This document shows positions 1 through 6,213 of a stretch of 13,029 nt of DNA, in pieces. Under the pieces are notes generated by a model that searched no databases, had not been told where the DNA came from, and saw nothing but the letters and a program-made list of their open reading frames with translations. Both the position numbers and the translations under genes were made by a program. The stretch comes from Hyphomicrobiales bacterium (lineage in GTDB: Bacteria > Pseudomonadota > Alphaproteobacteria > Rhizobiales > Beijerinckiaceae), in NCBI GenBank assembly GCA_003567055.1, contig PXAW01000542.1, positions 1 through 13,029 of the forward strand, written 5' to 3'. Every line of letters begins with the position of its first letter. The stretch's first letter is position 1.

Positions 1-234
1 ATCGAGGAATTGCAGCACCTCGCGATCAGGCGTCACGGAGCCCATCACCCGGTCGAAGGTCGCAGCCGTGACCCCGGCCTGCTGGGCCTGGCCGCGAATC
101 TGGCTGAAACAGGCGCGATAATCCGGTTGCGCCACGGCGGTCGCAGCGGCGGGAATCGCGAGGATGGCGGCAAGCGCGAGAGCGCCCGTGGTGGAACGCG
201 CGAAGGCGCTGAAGGCAGTGCGAAGGATGCTCAT
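1..234 (-). CDS. Lytic murein transglycosylase (MltB-like), N-terminal part only
   Basis: The reverse strand opens with ATG at 234 and stays open to the window edge, giving the first 78 residues; the rest lies outside. Residues 1-35 form a signal peptide: an Arg-containing start, a hydrophobic Ala/Leu run at about 17-30, and an AVA cleavage site before Gln36. The mature start, about 37-78, has the pattern of periplasmic lytic murein transglycosylases of the MltB type: CFSQIRGQAQQAGV, then a helix with TFDRVM, then VTPDREVLQFLD. These enzymes cleave the glycan strand of peptidoglycan to 1,6-anhydro-muropeptides. The catalytic glutamate and any peptidoglycan-binding domain are not in view, so activity cannot be judged. 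The gene is divergent from the dehydrogenase at 384 and probably has its promoter in the 149-bp spacer. The family call is good; the subfamily is inference. Confidence 0.82.
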   Translation of the reverse strand, partial: MSILRTAFSAFARSTTGALALAAILAIPAAATAVAQPDYRACFSQIRGQAQQAGVTAATFDRVMGSVTPDREVLQFLD

Positions 235-323
235 GCCGGCAGAATCCCCAAACTCGGTAAACAGATGGTTGACGCCGCCGCCGAAACCGCGCGCCCGCAC
301 CGCCTTATCCGCATCTCACCGAC

Positions 324-352
324 TGGACAAAACCGTGCAGGCCGCCGATAGC
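324..352 (+). promoter_or_regulatory. Candidate sigma-70-type promoter for the SDR gene
   Basis: TGGACA at 324-329 and GATAGC at 347-352 are 17 bp apart, placing a transcription start near 358-360 and a leader of about 25 nt before the start at 384. On the opposite strand TTGTCC (325-330) lies 15-16 bp from GATAAG/ATAAGG (303-309), so the divergent transglycosylase promoter could overlap the same -35 bases. Both boxes deviate from consensus; this is pattern matching only. Confidence 0.3.
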
Positions 353-383
353 GGGAGCATAAAGACACTTTCGGAGGATGATC

Positions 384-1169
384 ATGAAACTCGACAACAC
401 CATGGCGGCGATCGTGACCGGCGGCGCATCCGGCCTCGGCGAGGGCACGGCGCGCATGCTGGCCGGACACGGGGTGAAGGTGACCCTGTTCGATCTCAAT
501 GAAGAACGCGGCGAAGCCATCGCGAAGGATATCGGCGGTCTGTTCTGCAAGGTGGACGTCACCGACGATGCCTCCCTCGAAGCCGGTTTCGCCCGTGCCC
601 GCGAGGCGCACGGCATCGAGCGCGTGCTCGTCAATTGCGCCGGCGTGGCGCCGGGCAAGCGCACCGTCTCGAAGAAGCGCGAGACCGGTGAACTCGTGCC
701 GCATGACATGGCGAGTTTTGCAAAGACCGTGCAGATCAACCTCGTCGGCACCTTCGCCGCCAGCGCCCGCGCCGCCGCCGGCATGGCCGGGCTCGATCCC
801 GTCACCGAGGATGGCGGGCGCGGTGTGATCGTGATGACCGCCTCCGTCGCGGCGCAGGACGGCCAGATCGGCCAGGCCGCCTATGCCGCCTCCAAGGCGG
901 GCGTGGTCGGCCTTACCCTGCCCATGGCGCGCGATCTCTCCACCTCCGGCATCCGCGTGATGACGATCCTGCCCGGCCTGTTCCACACGCCGATGTTCGA
1001 GAGCATCACCGAGGAATACCGCAAGGCGCTGGAAGCCAACGTGCCCTTCCCCTCGCGGCTCGGCAAGCCGGAGGAATACGCCAAGCTCGTCGGTGCGTTC
1101 ATCGACAACGACATGCTCAACGGCGAGATCGTGCGCCTCGACGGCGCCCTGCGCATGCAGCCGAAATAA
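384..1169 (+). CDS. Short-chain dehydrogenase, type-2 3-hydroxyacyl-CoA dehydrogenase-like
   Basis: This is a 261-residue classical SDR. The Rossmann motif TGGASGLG is at residues 12-19. Asp37 ends beta-2, which favours NAD over NADP. NCAG is at 84-87, and the catalytic set is Asn119, Ser154, Tyr167 and Lys171 (SVAAQDGQIGQAAYAASK). The C-terminal half, with VPFPSRLG, PEEYAKLV, LNGEIVRLDGA and final RMQP, closely follows the HSD17B10 family, which oxidises L-3-hydroxyacyl-CoA in fatty-acid or branched-chain amino-acid degradation. The substrate is inferred from that resemblance. There are two in-frame ATGs, at 378 and 384. The Shine-Dalgarno GGAGG at 373-377 touches the first and sits 6 nt before the second, so 384 is chosen. 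The gene stands alone, divergent from the transglycosylase and closed by a hairpin at 1190-1222. No key residue is missing. Confidence 0.92.
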   Translation: MKLDNTMAAIVTGGASGLGEGTARMLAGHGVKVTLFDLNEERGEAIAKDIGGLFCKVDVTDDASLEAGFARAREAHGIERVLVNCAGVAPGKRTVSKKRETGELVPHDMASFAKTVQINLVGTFAASARAAAGMAGLDPVTEDGGRGVIVMTASVAAQDGQIGQAAYAASKAGVVGLTLPMARDLSTSGIRVMTILPGLFHTPMFESITEEYRKALEANVPFPSRLGKPEEYAKLVGAFIDNDMLNGEIVRLDGALRMQPK

Positions 1170-1189
1170 GCTGTGGCACAAGCAGGCTG

Positions 1190-1222
1190 AACGGCCCGGA
1201 TCGATCGCGGTTCGGGCCGTTT
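1190..1222. terminator. Hairpin terminator after the SDR gene
   Basis: AACGGCCCG (1190-1198) and CGGGCCGTT (1213-1221) form a perfect 9-bp stem with a 14-nt loop, ending in a short TTT. It lies 20 bp after the SDR stop and between two convergent genes, so it may serve both. The T tract is short, so termination strength is uncertain. Confidence 0.6.
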
Positions 1223-1231
1223 GCCCGCGTC

Positions 1232-1277
1232 TCAATGCGCCGAGAGAATTCAGTGCGCCACCAAGATCAGTGCGCCA
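1232..1277. repeat. Short tandem repeat at the 3' end of the universal stress gene
   Basis: TCAGTGCGCCA occurs exactly at 1250-1260 and 1267-1277, and a degenerate copy TCAATGCGCC is at 1232-1241, so copies are 18 and 17 bp apart. Read on the minus strand, each exact copy encodes the gene's own ending (...GCG CAC TGA). This looks like a small duplication of the last codons and stop. Only the 1267 copy is in the gene's frame. Confidence 0.5.
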
Positions 1278-2103
1278 TGAAGACCGGGATGCGGGCATTG
1301 GCCAGGATGTGGCTCGTGGCGCCGCCGAAGATCATCTGGCGGATGCGGCTTTGGGTATAGGCGCCCTTGATCAGGAGATCGCAGCCGATCTTCTCGGCAT
1401 GGTCGAGAATGACTTGCCCCGGATGCCCCTTGCCCGATTGCAGCGCGACCGCCTCCACTTCCAGCCCGTGGCGGCGCAAAGCCTTGGCGAGCTGGTCGCC
1501 GGAGGGGCCGGGCACCATGGCGCCCTCGGCGGTGAGCAAGACGACGCGCTTCGCCCGGTAGAGCAGCGGCATCGCCATGGCGACGACATGGGCGGTTTCC
1601 GTCGAGCCGTTCCAGGCGATCAGGATGGTCTCGCCGATCGTCTCCGGCGGCTTTTCCGGCGCGATCAGGACGGGGCGGCCACCCTCGAAGAGCACGGCTT
1701 CCAGCGTCGCCATGCGCGGGCCCGCCGCGCGCTGGCCGGGTTTGCCGAGAACCGTGACGTCGAAGATGCGCGAATGGCTGCCGACGAACTCGTCGCCCGC
1801 CGGCGCATCGGCGTTCCAGCGCCAGCACAGCTTGCCCATGGCGCCGGCATCGCGCGGCACGTCGTGGGCCTTCATGAAATCCTCGAAGATCTGGCGGGCC
1901 TGCGCCTCGCCCTCGGCATCGCCGCGCTCGTCGGCGGCCCAGGTCAGACCCATCACCATGTCGACCGAGACGATCTCCGCCAGCGGCGGGCGCAGGGCGA
2001 AGCCCTCGATATAGGCCTCGCAGCTGCGCGCGAAACGCAACGCCGTCTCCAGGGTCGCCGGCATCAGATCATGCGGCGCGGTGGGAAGCAGAATGGTTTT
2101 CAT
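1267..2103 (-). CDS. Universal stress protein with two UspA domains
   Basis: The 278-residue cytoplasmic protein is built of two UspA folds in tandem. Domain 1 opens with MKTILLPT, at residues 1 to about 140. Domain 2 opens with ILIAWNGSTETAHVV at about residue 160 and runs to the end. Domain 2 keeps the family's nucleotide-binding loop GAYTQSRIRQMIFGGAT at 247-263 and the final strand IPVFMAH. The matching loop of domain 1 (VLGKPGQ...) is degenerate, so probably only the second half could bind ATP. Family members are induced by starvation or stress and act by protein contact; the partner here is unknown. The start ATG at 2101-2103 has a purine-rich AAGG close upstream. The gene follows the beta-barrel gene on the same strand after a 108-bp gap, and is convergent with the SDR gene. 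Confidence 0.93.
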   Translation of the reverse strand: MKTILLPTAPHDLMPATLETALRFARSCEAYIEGFALRPPLAEIVSVDMVMGLTWAADERGDAEGEAQARQIFEDFMKAHDVPRDAGAMGKLCWRWNADAPAGDEFVGSHSRIFDVTVLGKPGQRAAGPRMATLEAVLFEGGRPVLIAPEKPPETIGETILIAWNGSTETAHVVAMAMPLLYRAKRVVLLTAEGAMVPGPSGDQLAKALRRHGLEVEAVALQSGKGHPGQVILDHAEKIGCDLLIKGAYTQSRIRQMIFGGATSHILANARIPVFMAH

Positions 2104-2211
2104 CGGCCTTGACCCTCACTCGGCGATTCGGAAGCGTCGCCTTCATCCGACAGCATCGCCCTGATCGGAGGGCGGCGCAACAGCGATGCGGTGCGCGCAC
2201 AACCGGGCGCG

Positions 2212-3759
2212 TCAATAGCGCAGGCGCATGCCCAGAAGGTAGAGACTGGCATCATGACCGCGCGCCGGCTCCGTGCTGCGTTGCCCCTCCCAGCGATAAT
2301 CGAGGGAAATCACGCCATGCCGGTTGAGCGTGTAGTCGAGGCCGATACCGGCACGGTCGGTGCGCTCGGTCGGCCCGCCGGCACCGAGCCGCGCGATTTC
2401 GTGGGCATAGGAGGCGCGCGCGAGGAGGCGGTGGCGCAAGGCGTGTTCGATGTCGAAGCCGATCCCCATCGTCCGCGTCGCCCGCGCGCCGGCGCGCGTC
2501 GTCTCGTCGAGGCGGCTGAAGCCGTTCACGCGCACGCGTGTAATCGGCGCGATCTCCCATTCGAGCGCCGCATCGGCGACGAAACCGGTCAGCTCGCGCC
2601 GCCCCGCCGCATCATAGCGGCGTTGCTGGTAGCCGCCCGATATCTCGCCGGTGAGGAGCCGGGTCAGTTCGAGCCGCGCACCCGCACGCCCGGTCAGCCC
2701 GGTCGAGGAGCGACGGGTCCCGTCAGTGCCGGCGCGATCATAGCGGCGGCGATCGAGGGCGATCTCGGCGAAGGGGATGAAGCCCGGGGAGATCTCGTAG
2801 CCGGCGCGCGCAGCGATCTCGTAGCGGGTGAGATCGCGTTCGCGCTGGCTGATCTGCCGCCCATCCGCGCCGCGTCCGGACGCGTGTTCGGTGCGCCCCA
2901 CGGTCCCGCGCAGGCCGAGACGGACCCGGCCCGGCTCATGATCGAGGGCGATGCTGCCGTCATAGTCGATGATCGTGGTGCGATTGGTGATCGTATCGGC
3001 GATCTCCCTTCCGCCGGGGCGCTCGGTATCGAGATTGCCGCGCGCACCGAGGGTGATCCGCGTGTCGGTGGTCGCGTCGAGGCGCAAGGCCGCATTCGCG
3101 TCACCGGATGGACGGTCATTGGCGGAATCGCGGCGATAGGCATCGAACCCGCCGCGCAGATCGAGGGACAGTTCATGGCGCGCCCAGTCGCTCTCGAGAC
3201 GGATCGCGCCTTGCGTGCGTGAGAACGCGTCGCCGGTTCCGGCAGCGCGGTTGCGTCCGGGATTTGTGTCGTAGCCGAGAAACTGGGTGAGATCGGTAAA
3301 CAGCCGCAGCGCACCAAGGCGAATCCCCTGGGGCGCGAAGGGATCATCCTCCAGCGCATCCGCTGCCGGCGGCTGCGCTGCTGCTTCGGCAGGCTCCGGC
3401 GGGAGATCGGGCAGGATCGAGACGGGTTCGCGCACACGCGCACGCGTTCGCGTACCGGTTTCGTCGCGGGTCGATTCCTGCGTCCGCGCCCGCGTGGGGG
3501 AAGCAGCGGCGGGCTCGGCCTCCTGGGAAGCGATCGCGCCGCGCAGCCGCAGCTCCGCCGGAGCCGCCGCCGGCAGGCCGGCGGTTCCCTGCTGGGCGAG
3601 CGCCGTGCCGGTCCCGCCGGTCGCGATCACGAGAGCGATGAGGGCCCCGCCGGCAAGCAGGGCGCCGAAGCGGCTGCGGGCGCGCGACGCGACAGGGCCC
3701 GGCGCCGATGCACCCGGCATCGCCGTCACCGTCTTCGCTCTGCACGCGTGGCCGGACAT
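2212..3759 (-). CDS. Outer-membrane beta-barrel protein (BBP2_2-type putative porin)
   Basis: The frame encodes 515 residues. A long N-terminus with an Arg patch, then the hydrophobic run GALLAGGALIALVIATGG and a TALAQQ cleavage site near residues 50-56, is a signal peptide. Residues of about 75-140 are a Pro/Ala/Glu/Arg-rich disordered linker with Thr-Arg repeats (TRTRARVREP). From about 148 (LTQFLGYDTNPGRNRA) to the end the sequence alternates polar and hydrophobic residues in many amphipathic strands, with Arg/Tyr-rich turns. It ends LYLLGMRLRY, an aromatic last residue as expected for barrel insertion. This matches the putative beta-barrel porin 2 group; the transported substrate is unknown. 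A start at residue 14 (3720) would leave a more ordinary signal peptide; neither ATG has a good Shine-Dalgarno, so the start is uncertain. The gene is divergent from the Kdo-pathway isomerase, so a role in envelope or polysaccharide is possible but unproven. Confidence 0.85.
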   Translation of the reverse strand: MSGHACRAKTVTAMPGASAPGPVASRARSRFGALLAGGALIALVIATGGTGTALAQQGTAGLPAAAPAELRLRGAIASQEAEPAAASPTRARTQESTRDETGTRTRARVREPVSILPDLPPEPAEAAAQPPAADALEDDPFAPQGIRLGALRLFTDLTQFLGYDTNPGRNRAAGTGDAFSRTQGAIRLESDWARHELSLDLRGGFDAYRRDSANDRPSGDANAALRLDATTDTRITLGARGNLDTERPGGREIADTITNRTTIIDYDGSIALDHEPGRVRLGLRGTVGRTEHASGRGADGRQISQRERDLTRYEIAARAGYEISPGFIPFAEIALDRRRYDRAGTDGTRRSSTGLTGRAGARLELTRLLTGEISGGYQQRRYDAAGRRELTGFVADAALEWEIAPITRVRVNGFSRLDETTRAGARATRTMGIGFDIEHALRHRLLARASYAHEIARLGAGGPTERTDRAGIGLDYTLNRHGVISLDYRWEGQRSTEPARGHDASLYLLGMRLRY

Positions 3760-3830
3760 GATCGGGCACGATCCCCTGATTGCGGTCGCGCCTGGCAGCG
3801 CGGGCCGGTTTGCTTCATGGTTGGCAAGAG

Positions 3831-3859
3831 GTAAACGAAAAGGGTTAACAGCCGGTCAA
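3831..3859 (-). promoter_or_regulatory. Candidate promoter for the beta-barrel gene
   Basis: On the minus strand TTGACC (3854-3859) is followed after 17 bp by GTTTAC (3831-3836), inside the only AT-richer stretch of the 245-bp divergent spacer 3760-4004. It would give a leader of about 65 nt. The -10 match is weak. The -35 overlaps an inverted repeat (GCCGGT / ACCGGC, 3851-3864), which could be an operator. Confidence 0.3.
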
Positions 3860-4004
3860 CCGGCGCAGCGGCCCGATCGCGGGTTGTGTCCGGACGCGGA
3901 GATGATTCCGGGATTTCCTCTTGCATCGCCACTTGCTACAAGCGCGGGCAACGAGCCGGCCCGAGGCGCATGATCGCGCGGGCCTGCGATGCGAGAGGAT
4001 GACG

Positions 4005-5045
4005 ATGCAGTCGGAAACTTCCACAGCGGATCTGAAGGGCGAGGACAAGGCCAAGGACATGGCCAAGGACAAGGCCAAGCACAAGCCGGCGATCGCGTCG
4101 GCACGGCGCACGCTGCTGGCCGAAAGGGAAGGGCTCGACGCCATGCTCGCGGCTTTGGAGAACGGGCTTGGCGCGCCGTTCACCGCCGCCATCGACGCCA
4201 TCGCCGCCATGACCGGGCGGGTCATCGTCACCGGAATGGGCAAGTCCGGCCATGTCGGGCGCAAACTCGCCGCGACGCTGGCCTCCACCGGAACGGCGGC
4301 TTATTACGTGCATCCGGGCGAAGCGAGCCACGGCGATCTGGGCATGATTCGCAGCGAAGATGTGATCATCGCCCTGTCATGGTCGGGCGAGACCAGCGAA
4401 TTGTCCGATCTCATCGCCTATTCGAAACGCCACAGCGTCACGCTGATCGCAGTCAGTGCGCGTGCCGATTCGACGCTCGGGCGCGCAGCCGATATTGCGC
4501 TGGCCCTGCCGCGTGCGCCGGAAGCCTGTCCGAACGGGCTCGCGCCGACGACATCGACGACGATGCAGCTCGCGCTCGGCGACGCGCTCGCCGTGGCGCT
4601 GCTGGAGCGGCGGGGCTTCACCGCCCATGATTTCCGCAGCTTCCATCCCGGCGGCAAGCTCGGCGCCATGCTCAAGACCGTGCGCGATATCATGCATACC
4701 GGCGAGCGGCTGCCGCTGATCGCCGAGGGCGAGACCATGGATCGGGCCCTCGTCATCCAGAGCGAAAAGAGTCTCGGTTGCGTCATCGTCACCGATGGAG
4801 CCGGATCGCTCGCCGGGATCGTCACCGATGGCGATATCCGCCGGCACATGGCCAACGATCTTCTCAGGCAGCGCGTCGCGCAGGTGATGACGCGCAATCC
4901 GATGACGATCGCTCCGGAGATGCTGCTTGGCGAGGCGCTGGAGATCATGCAGAACCGCAAGATATCGGCGCTGATCGTGGCCGAGGACGGGCGCCCCGTC
5001 GGGCTCGTGCATGTGCTCGACCTGCTGCGCGCCGGCATCGCCTGA
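4005..5045 (+). CDS. kdsD: D-arabinose-5-phosphate isomerase (KdsD/KpsF family)
   Basis: The 346-residue cytoplasmic enzyme interconverts ribulose-5-phosphate and arabinose-5-phosphate, the first step towards Kdo, the inner-core LPS sugar. The SIS domain covers about residues 45-200. It retains the residues known to matter in the E. coli enzyme: Lys80 (VTGMGKSG), Glu129 (SWSGET), Glu173 (EACPNGLAPTTSTT) and His214 (FHPGGKLG). Two CBS repeats follow, opening with VRDIMHTG and VAQVMTRNP, and the end LLRAGIA is typical. ATG codons at 3999 and 4005 are in frame; AGAGG at 3994-3998 sits 6 nt from 4005, which is preferred. The N-terminus carries a lysine-rich extension of about 27 residues made by a 12-bp DNA repeat and not expected in the family. 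The gene ends 8 bp before the convergent unknown gene, and it is divergent from the beta-barrel gene. Confidence 0.93.
   Translation: MQSETSTADLKGEDKAKDMAKDKAKHKPAIASARRTLLAEREGLDAMLAALENGLGAPFTAAIDAIAAMTGRVIVTGMGKSGHVGRKLAATLASTGTAAYYVHPGEASHGDLGMIRSEDVIIALSWSGETSELSDLIAYSKRHSVTLIAVSARADSTLGRAADIALALPRAPEACPNGLAPTTSTTMQLALGDALAVALLERRGFTAHDFRSFHPGGKLGAMLKTVRDIMHTGERLPLIAEGETMDRALVIQSEKSLGCVIVTDGAGSLAGIVTDGDIRRHMANDLLRQRVAQVMTRNPMTIAPEMLLGEALEIMQNRKISALIVAEDGRPVGLVHVLDLLRAGIA
4044..4085 (+). repeat. 12-bp tandem repeat inside the 5' end of kdsD
   Basis: GACAAGGCCAAG (4044-4055), GACATGGCCAAG (4056-4067) and GACAAGGCCAAG (4068-4079) are consecutive units, followed by a half unit CACAAG (4080-4085). 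They encode DKAK-DMAK-DKAK-HK, a charged stretch ahead of the SIS domain. Because the unit is 12 bp, copy-number changes would stay in frame. Confidence 0.85.
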
Positions 5046-5053
5046 GCGCGGCC

Positions 5054-5542
5054 TCACGCGGTCGTGCGCGGCAGGCAGGCGAGATCGGCGCGCATGGCCT
5101 CCTGCGCCAGCGGTGTGTGTGCCAGCAGATGCAGATGCCATTCGCAGGCGCCGCGCGCGCGCATGACGTCACACCAGATATCGAGCGCATCTGCGGGGTG
5201 GGCCCCGGATCCGCGTGCCCGGGCTTGCGCGGAGGGCGACGCGCAGGCGTCATCACCCGGCATCCGTGCGGCGAGGCCGATACTGCCGAGCAGGGTGGCG
5301 CCATCACAGCTGTCGCGCCCGATCGCGAGAATCACACCGCCGCCATCGATCGGTGGCTGGTCACCGGCATCGAAGACGCTGACCACGTAACGCCGCCCCG
5401 AGCGCCCGCGCCATGCGGTGAGCGGCAGCGCTTCTGCCAGATCCGCCAGCGCCCGCAGAGCCTCCTCGCGCACCGCCGCGACGATTTCGGTCGCCGGTTG
5501 CGGATCGCGCATGAAGGAGAGGGCGGGTGCATGCATGTTCAT
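5054..5542 (-). CDS. Hypothetical protein, predicted LexA-controlled
   Basis: I do not recognise this 162-residue protein. It has no signal peptide or membrane segment, so it is probably cytoplasmic. Residues 13-40 are Ala/Glu-rich and predicted helical. About 46-60 (GRSGRRYVVSVF) and 69-78 (GGVILAIGRD) look like beta-strands. A Gly/Ser/Ala-rich loop follows at about 95-113. The end (ALDIWCDVMRARGACEWHLHLLAHTPLAQEAMRADL) suggests helix-strand-helix. The gene has high GC at third codon positions, like its neighbours, and fits neatly between kdsD and mmcB. A near-consensus promoter at 5553-5581 predicts a transcription start about 4 nt before the ATG, so the mRNA may be leaderless; no Shine-Dalgarno is visible. 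A LexA box at 5537-5551 covers the start codon. If translation began at the third codon (5536) or at Met11, the rest would be unchanged. An SOS role is inferred only from that site and from divergence with mmcB. Confidence 0.8.
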   Translation of the reverse strand: MNMHAPALSFMRDPQPATEIVAAVREEALRALADLAEALPLTAWRGRSGRRYVVSVFDAGDQPPIDGGGVILAIGRDSCDGATLLGSIGLAARMPGDDACASPSAQARARGSGAHPADALDIWCDVMRARGACEWHLHLLAHTPLAQEAMRADLACLPRTTA

Positions 5543-5551
5543 AGTGTGTTC
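5537..5551. promoter_or_regulatory. LexA operator (SOS box), GTTC-N7-GTTC
   Basis: GTTC at 5537-5540 and GTTC at 5548-5551 are separated by exactly 7 bases, the direct-repeat operator known for alphaproteobacterial LexA. It overlaps the predicted transcription start and ATG of the unknown gene at 5542, an ideal position for repression. It lies 113 bp before mmcB, an SOS gene in Caulobacter. An 8-base match can occur by chance, but the location argues for function. Confidence 0.7.
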
Positions 5552-5552
5552 T

Positions 5553-5581
5553 GTTTACCGGCCATGTTCCCGTTCTGTCAA
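5553..5581 (-). promoter_or_regulatory. Promoter of the unknown 162-residue gene
   Basis: On the minus strand a perfect TTGACA (5576-5581) is followed by a 17-bp spacer and GTAAAC (5553-5558), or 18 bp and TAAACA. The start would fall near 5546, inside the LexA box and about 4 nt before the ATG at 5542. The -35 is the best in the window; the -10 is only moderate. Confidence 0.6.
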
Positions 5582-5664
5582 GCGTGAAGATTCTCGTTTC
5601 GCCGGTCTTGCGGGATTCGATCCTGCTTTGTACGCTCTTCGTATCGATTGTGCCGAGGTGCCCC

Positions 5665-6150
5665 ATGCTCCAGCCCGATCCTGCGGATATCTTCCTCAAC
5701 GACGGACGGCAATCGCCGGCGGCTCTGGCCGTGCAGCGTGGCGTGCGGCGGCTGTTCGCGCGCATGCAGGCGGCGAGCGTCACCGAGCTCGTGCTCGCGA
5801 GCGGGCGCCGGGCCGATGTCGTGGTGCTGGGGCGCGGTGGTGAGATCGCGATCATCGAGATCAAGTCGAGCGTTGCGGATTTCCGGGCAGACCGGAAATG
5901 GCAGAGCTACCGGGCCTATTGTGACCGGTTCTATTTCGCCGTGCCGGAAGCGTTTCCTGCCACGCTGATCCCAGAGGATGCCGGGCTGATCCTTGCCGAT
6001 GGCTTCGATGCGGCGATCCTGCGCGAGCCGCCCGAGCATCCGCTCGCCGGCGCGCGCCGCAAGGCGGTGACCCTGCGTTTCGCCCATGCGGCGGCGGGCG
6101 CCCTTCTCGCCATCAGCGATCCGGCGGCGCGCCTGCCGGATGCTTTCTGA
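5665..6150 (+). CDS. mmcB: MmcB family DNA-repair putative endonuclease
   Basis: The 161-residue protein belongs to the MmcB-like family of the PD-(D/E)XK nuclease fold. The core is visible: Glu41 in the TELVL segment, Asp51 in GRRADVVVL, and Glu65-x-Lys67 in IIEIKSSVADFRADRKW, followed by SYRAYCDRFYFAVPE. In Caulobacter the mmcB gene is part of the LexA regulon and contributes to mitomycin C resistance, so a role in repairing crosslinks or related damage is likely; the exact substrate is not known. The start at 5665 is preferred because GAGG at 5655-5658 stands 6 nt upstream and the family N-terminus begins there; an in-frame GTG at 5584 would add 27 residues with no family character. A weak promoter, TTGCGG (5608-5613) with TACGCT (5631-5636), is possible. 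The SOS box in the divergent spacer could regulate it too. It is convergent with secA. Confidence 0.9.
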   Translation: MLQPDPADIFLNDGRQSPAALAVQRGVRRLFARMQAASVTELVLASGRRADVVVLGRGGEIAIIEIKSSVADFRADRKWQSYRAYCDRFYFAVPEAFPATLIPEDAGLILADGFDAAILREPPEHPLAGARRKAVTLRFAHAAAGALLAISDPAARLPDAF

Positions 6151-6190
6151 CGCGCGCTACCCGGCGGCATCTGCCCGGGTGCGCCGCGCG
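6151..6190. terminator. GC-rich hairpin between mmcB and secA (possible terminator)
   Basis: ACCCGG (6159-6164) pairs with CCGGGT (6175-6180) around a 10-nt loop, and CGCGCG at 6151-6156 can pair with 6185-6190 outside a small internal loop. It fills most of the 63-bp convergent gap. There is no T tract on either strand, so it may be only a structured or Rho-assisted end. Confidence 0.3.
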
Positions 6191-6213
6191 CCGATGCACC
6201 CGTTCCGGCCCGA

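Noticed and set aside
2191..3222. A 343-codon plus-strand frame opposite the beta-barrel gene
   Set aside because: The opposite strand has a signal peptide and beta-barrel pattern; this one is Gly/Ala/Arg-rich without motifs.
5566..5575. A second GTTC pair near the LexA box
   Set aside because: The two GTTC motifs are only 2 bases apart, not 7, so they do not form a second operator.
4778..5587. A 269-codon plus-strand frame opposite the unknown 162-residue gene
   Set aside because: It begins inside the CBS region of kdsD in another frame and has no domain or ribosome site; the minus-strand gene has a promoter and fits the gap.
5584..5664. GTG start adding 27 residues to MmcB
   Set aside because: No ribosome site, no family similarity in the added part, and a better start with GAGG 6 nt upstream at 5665.
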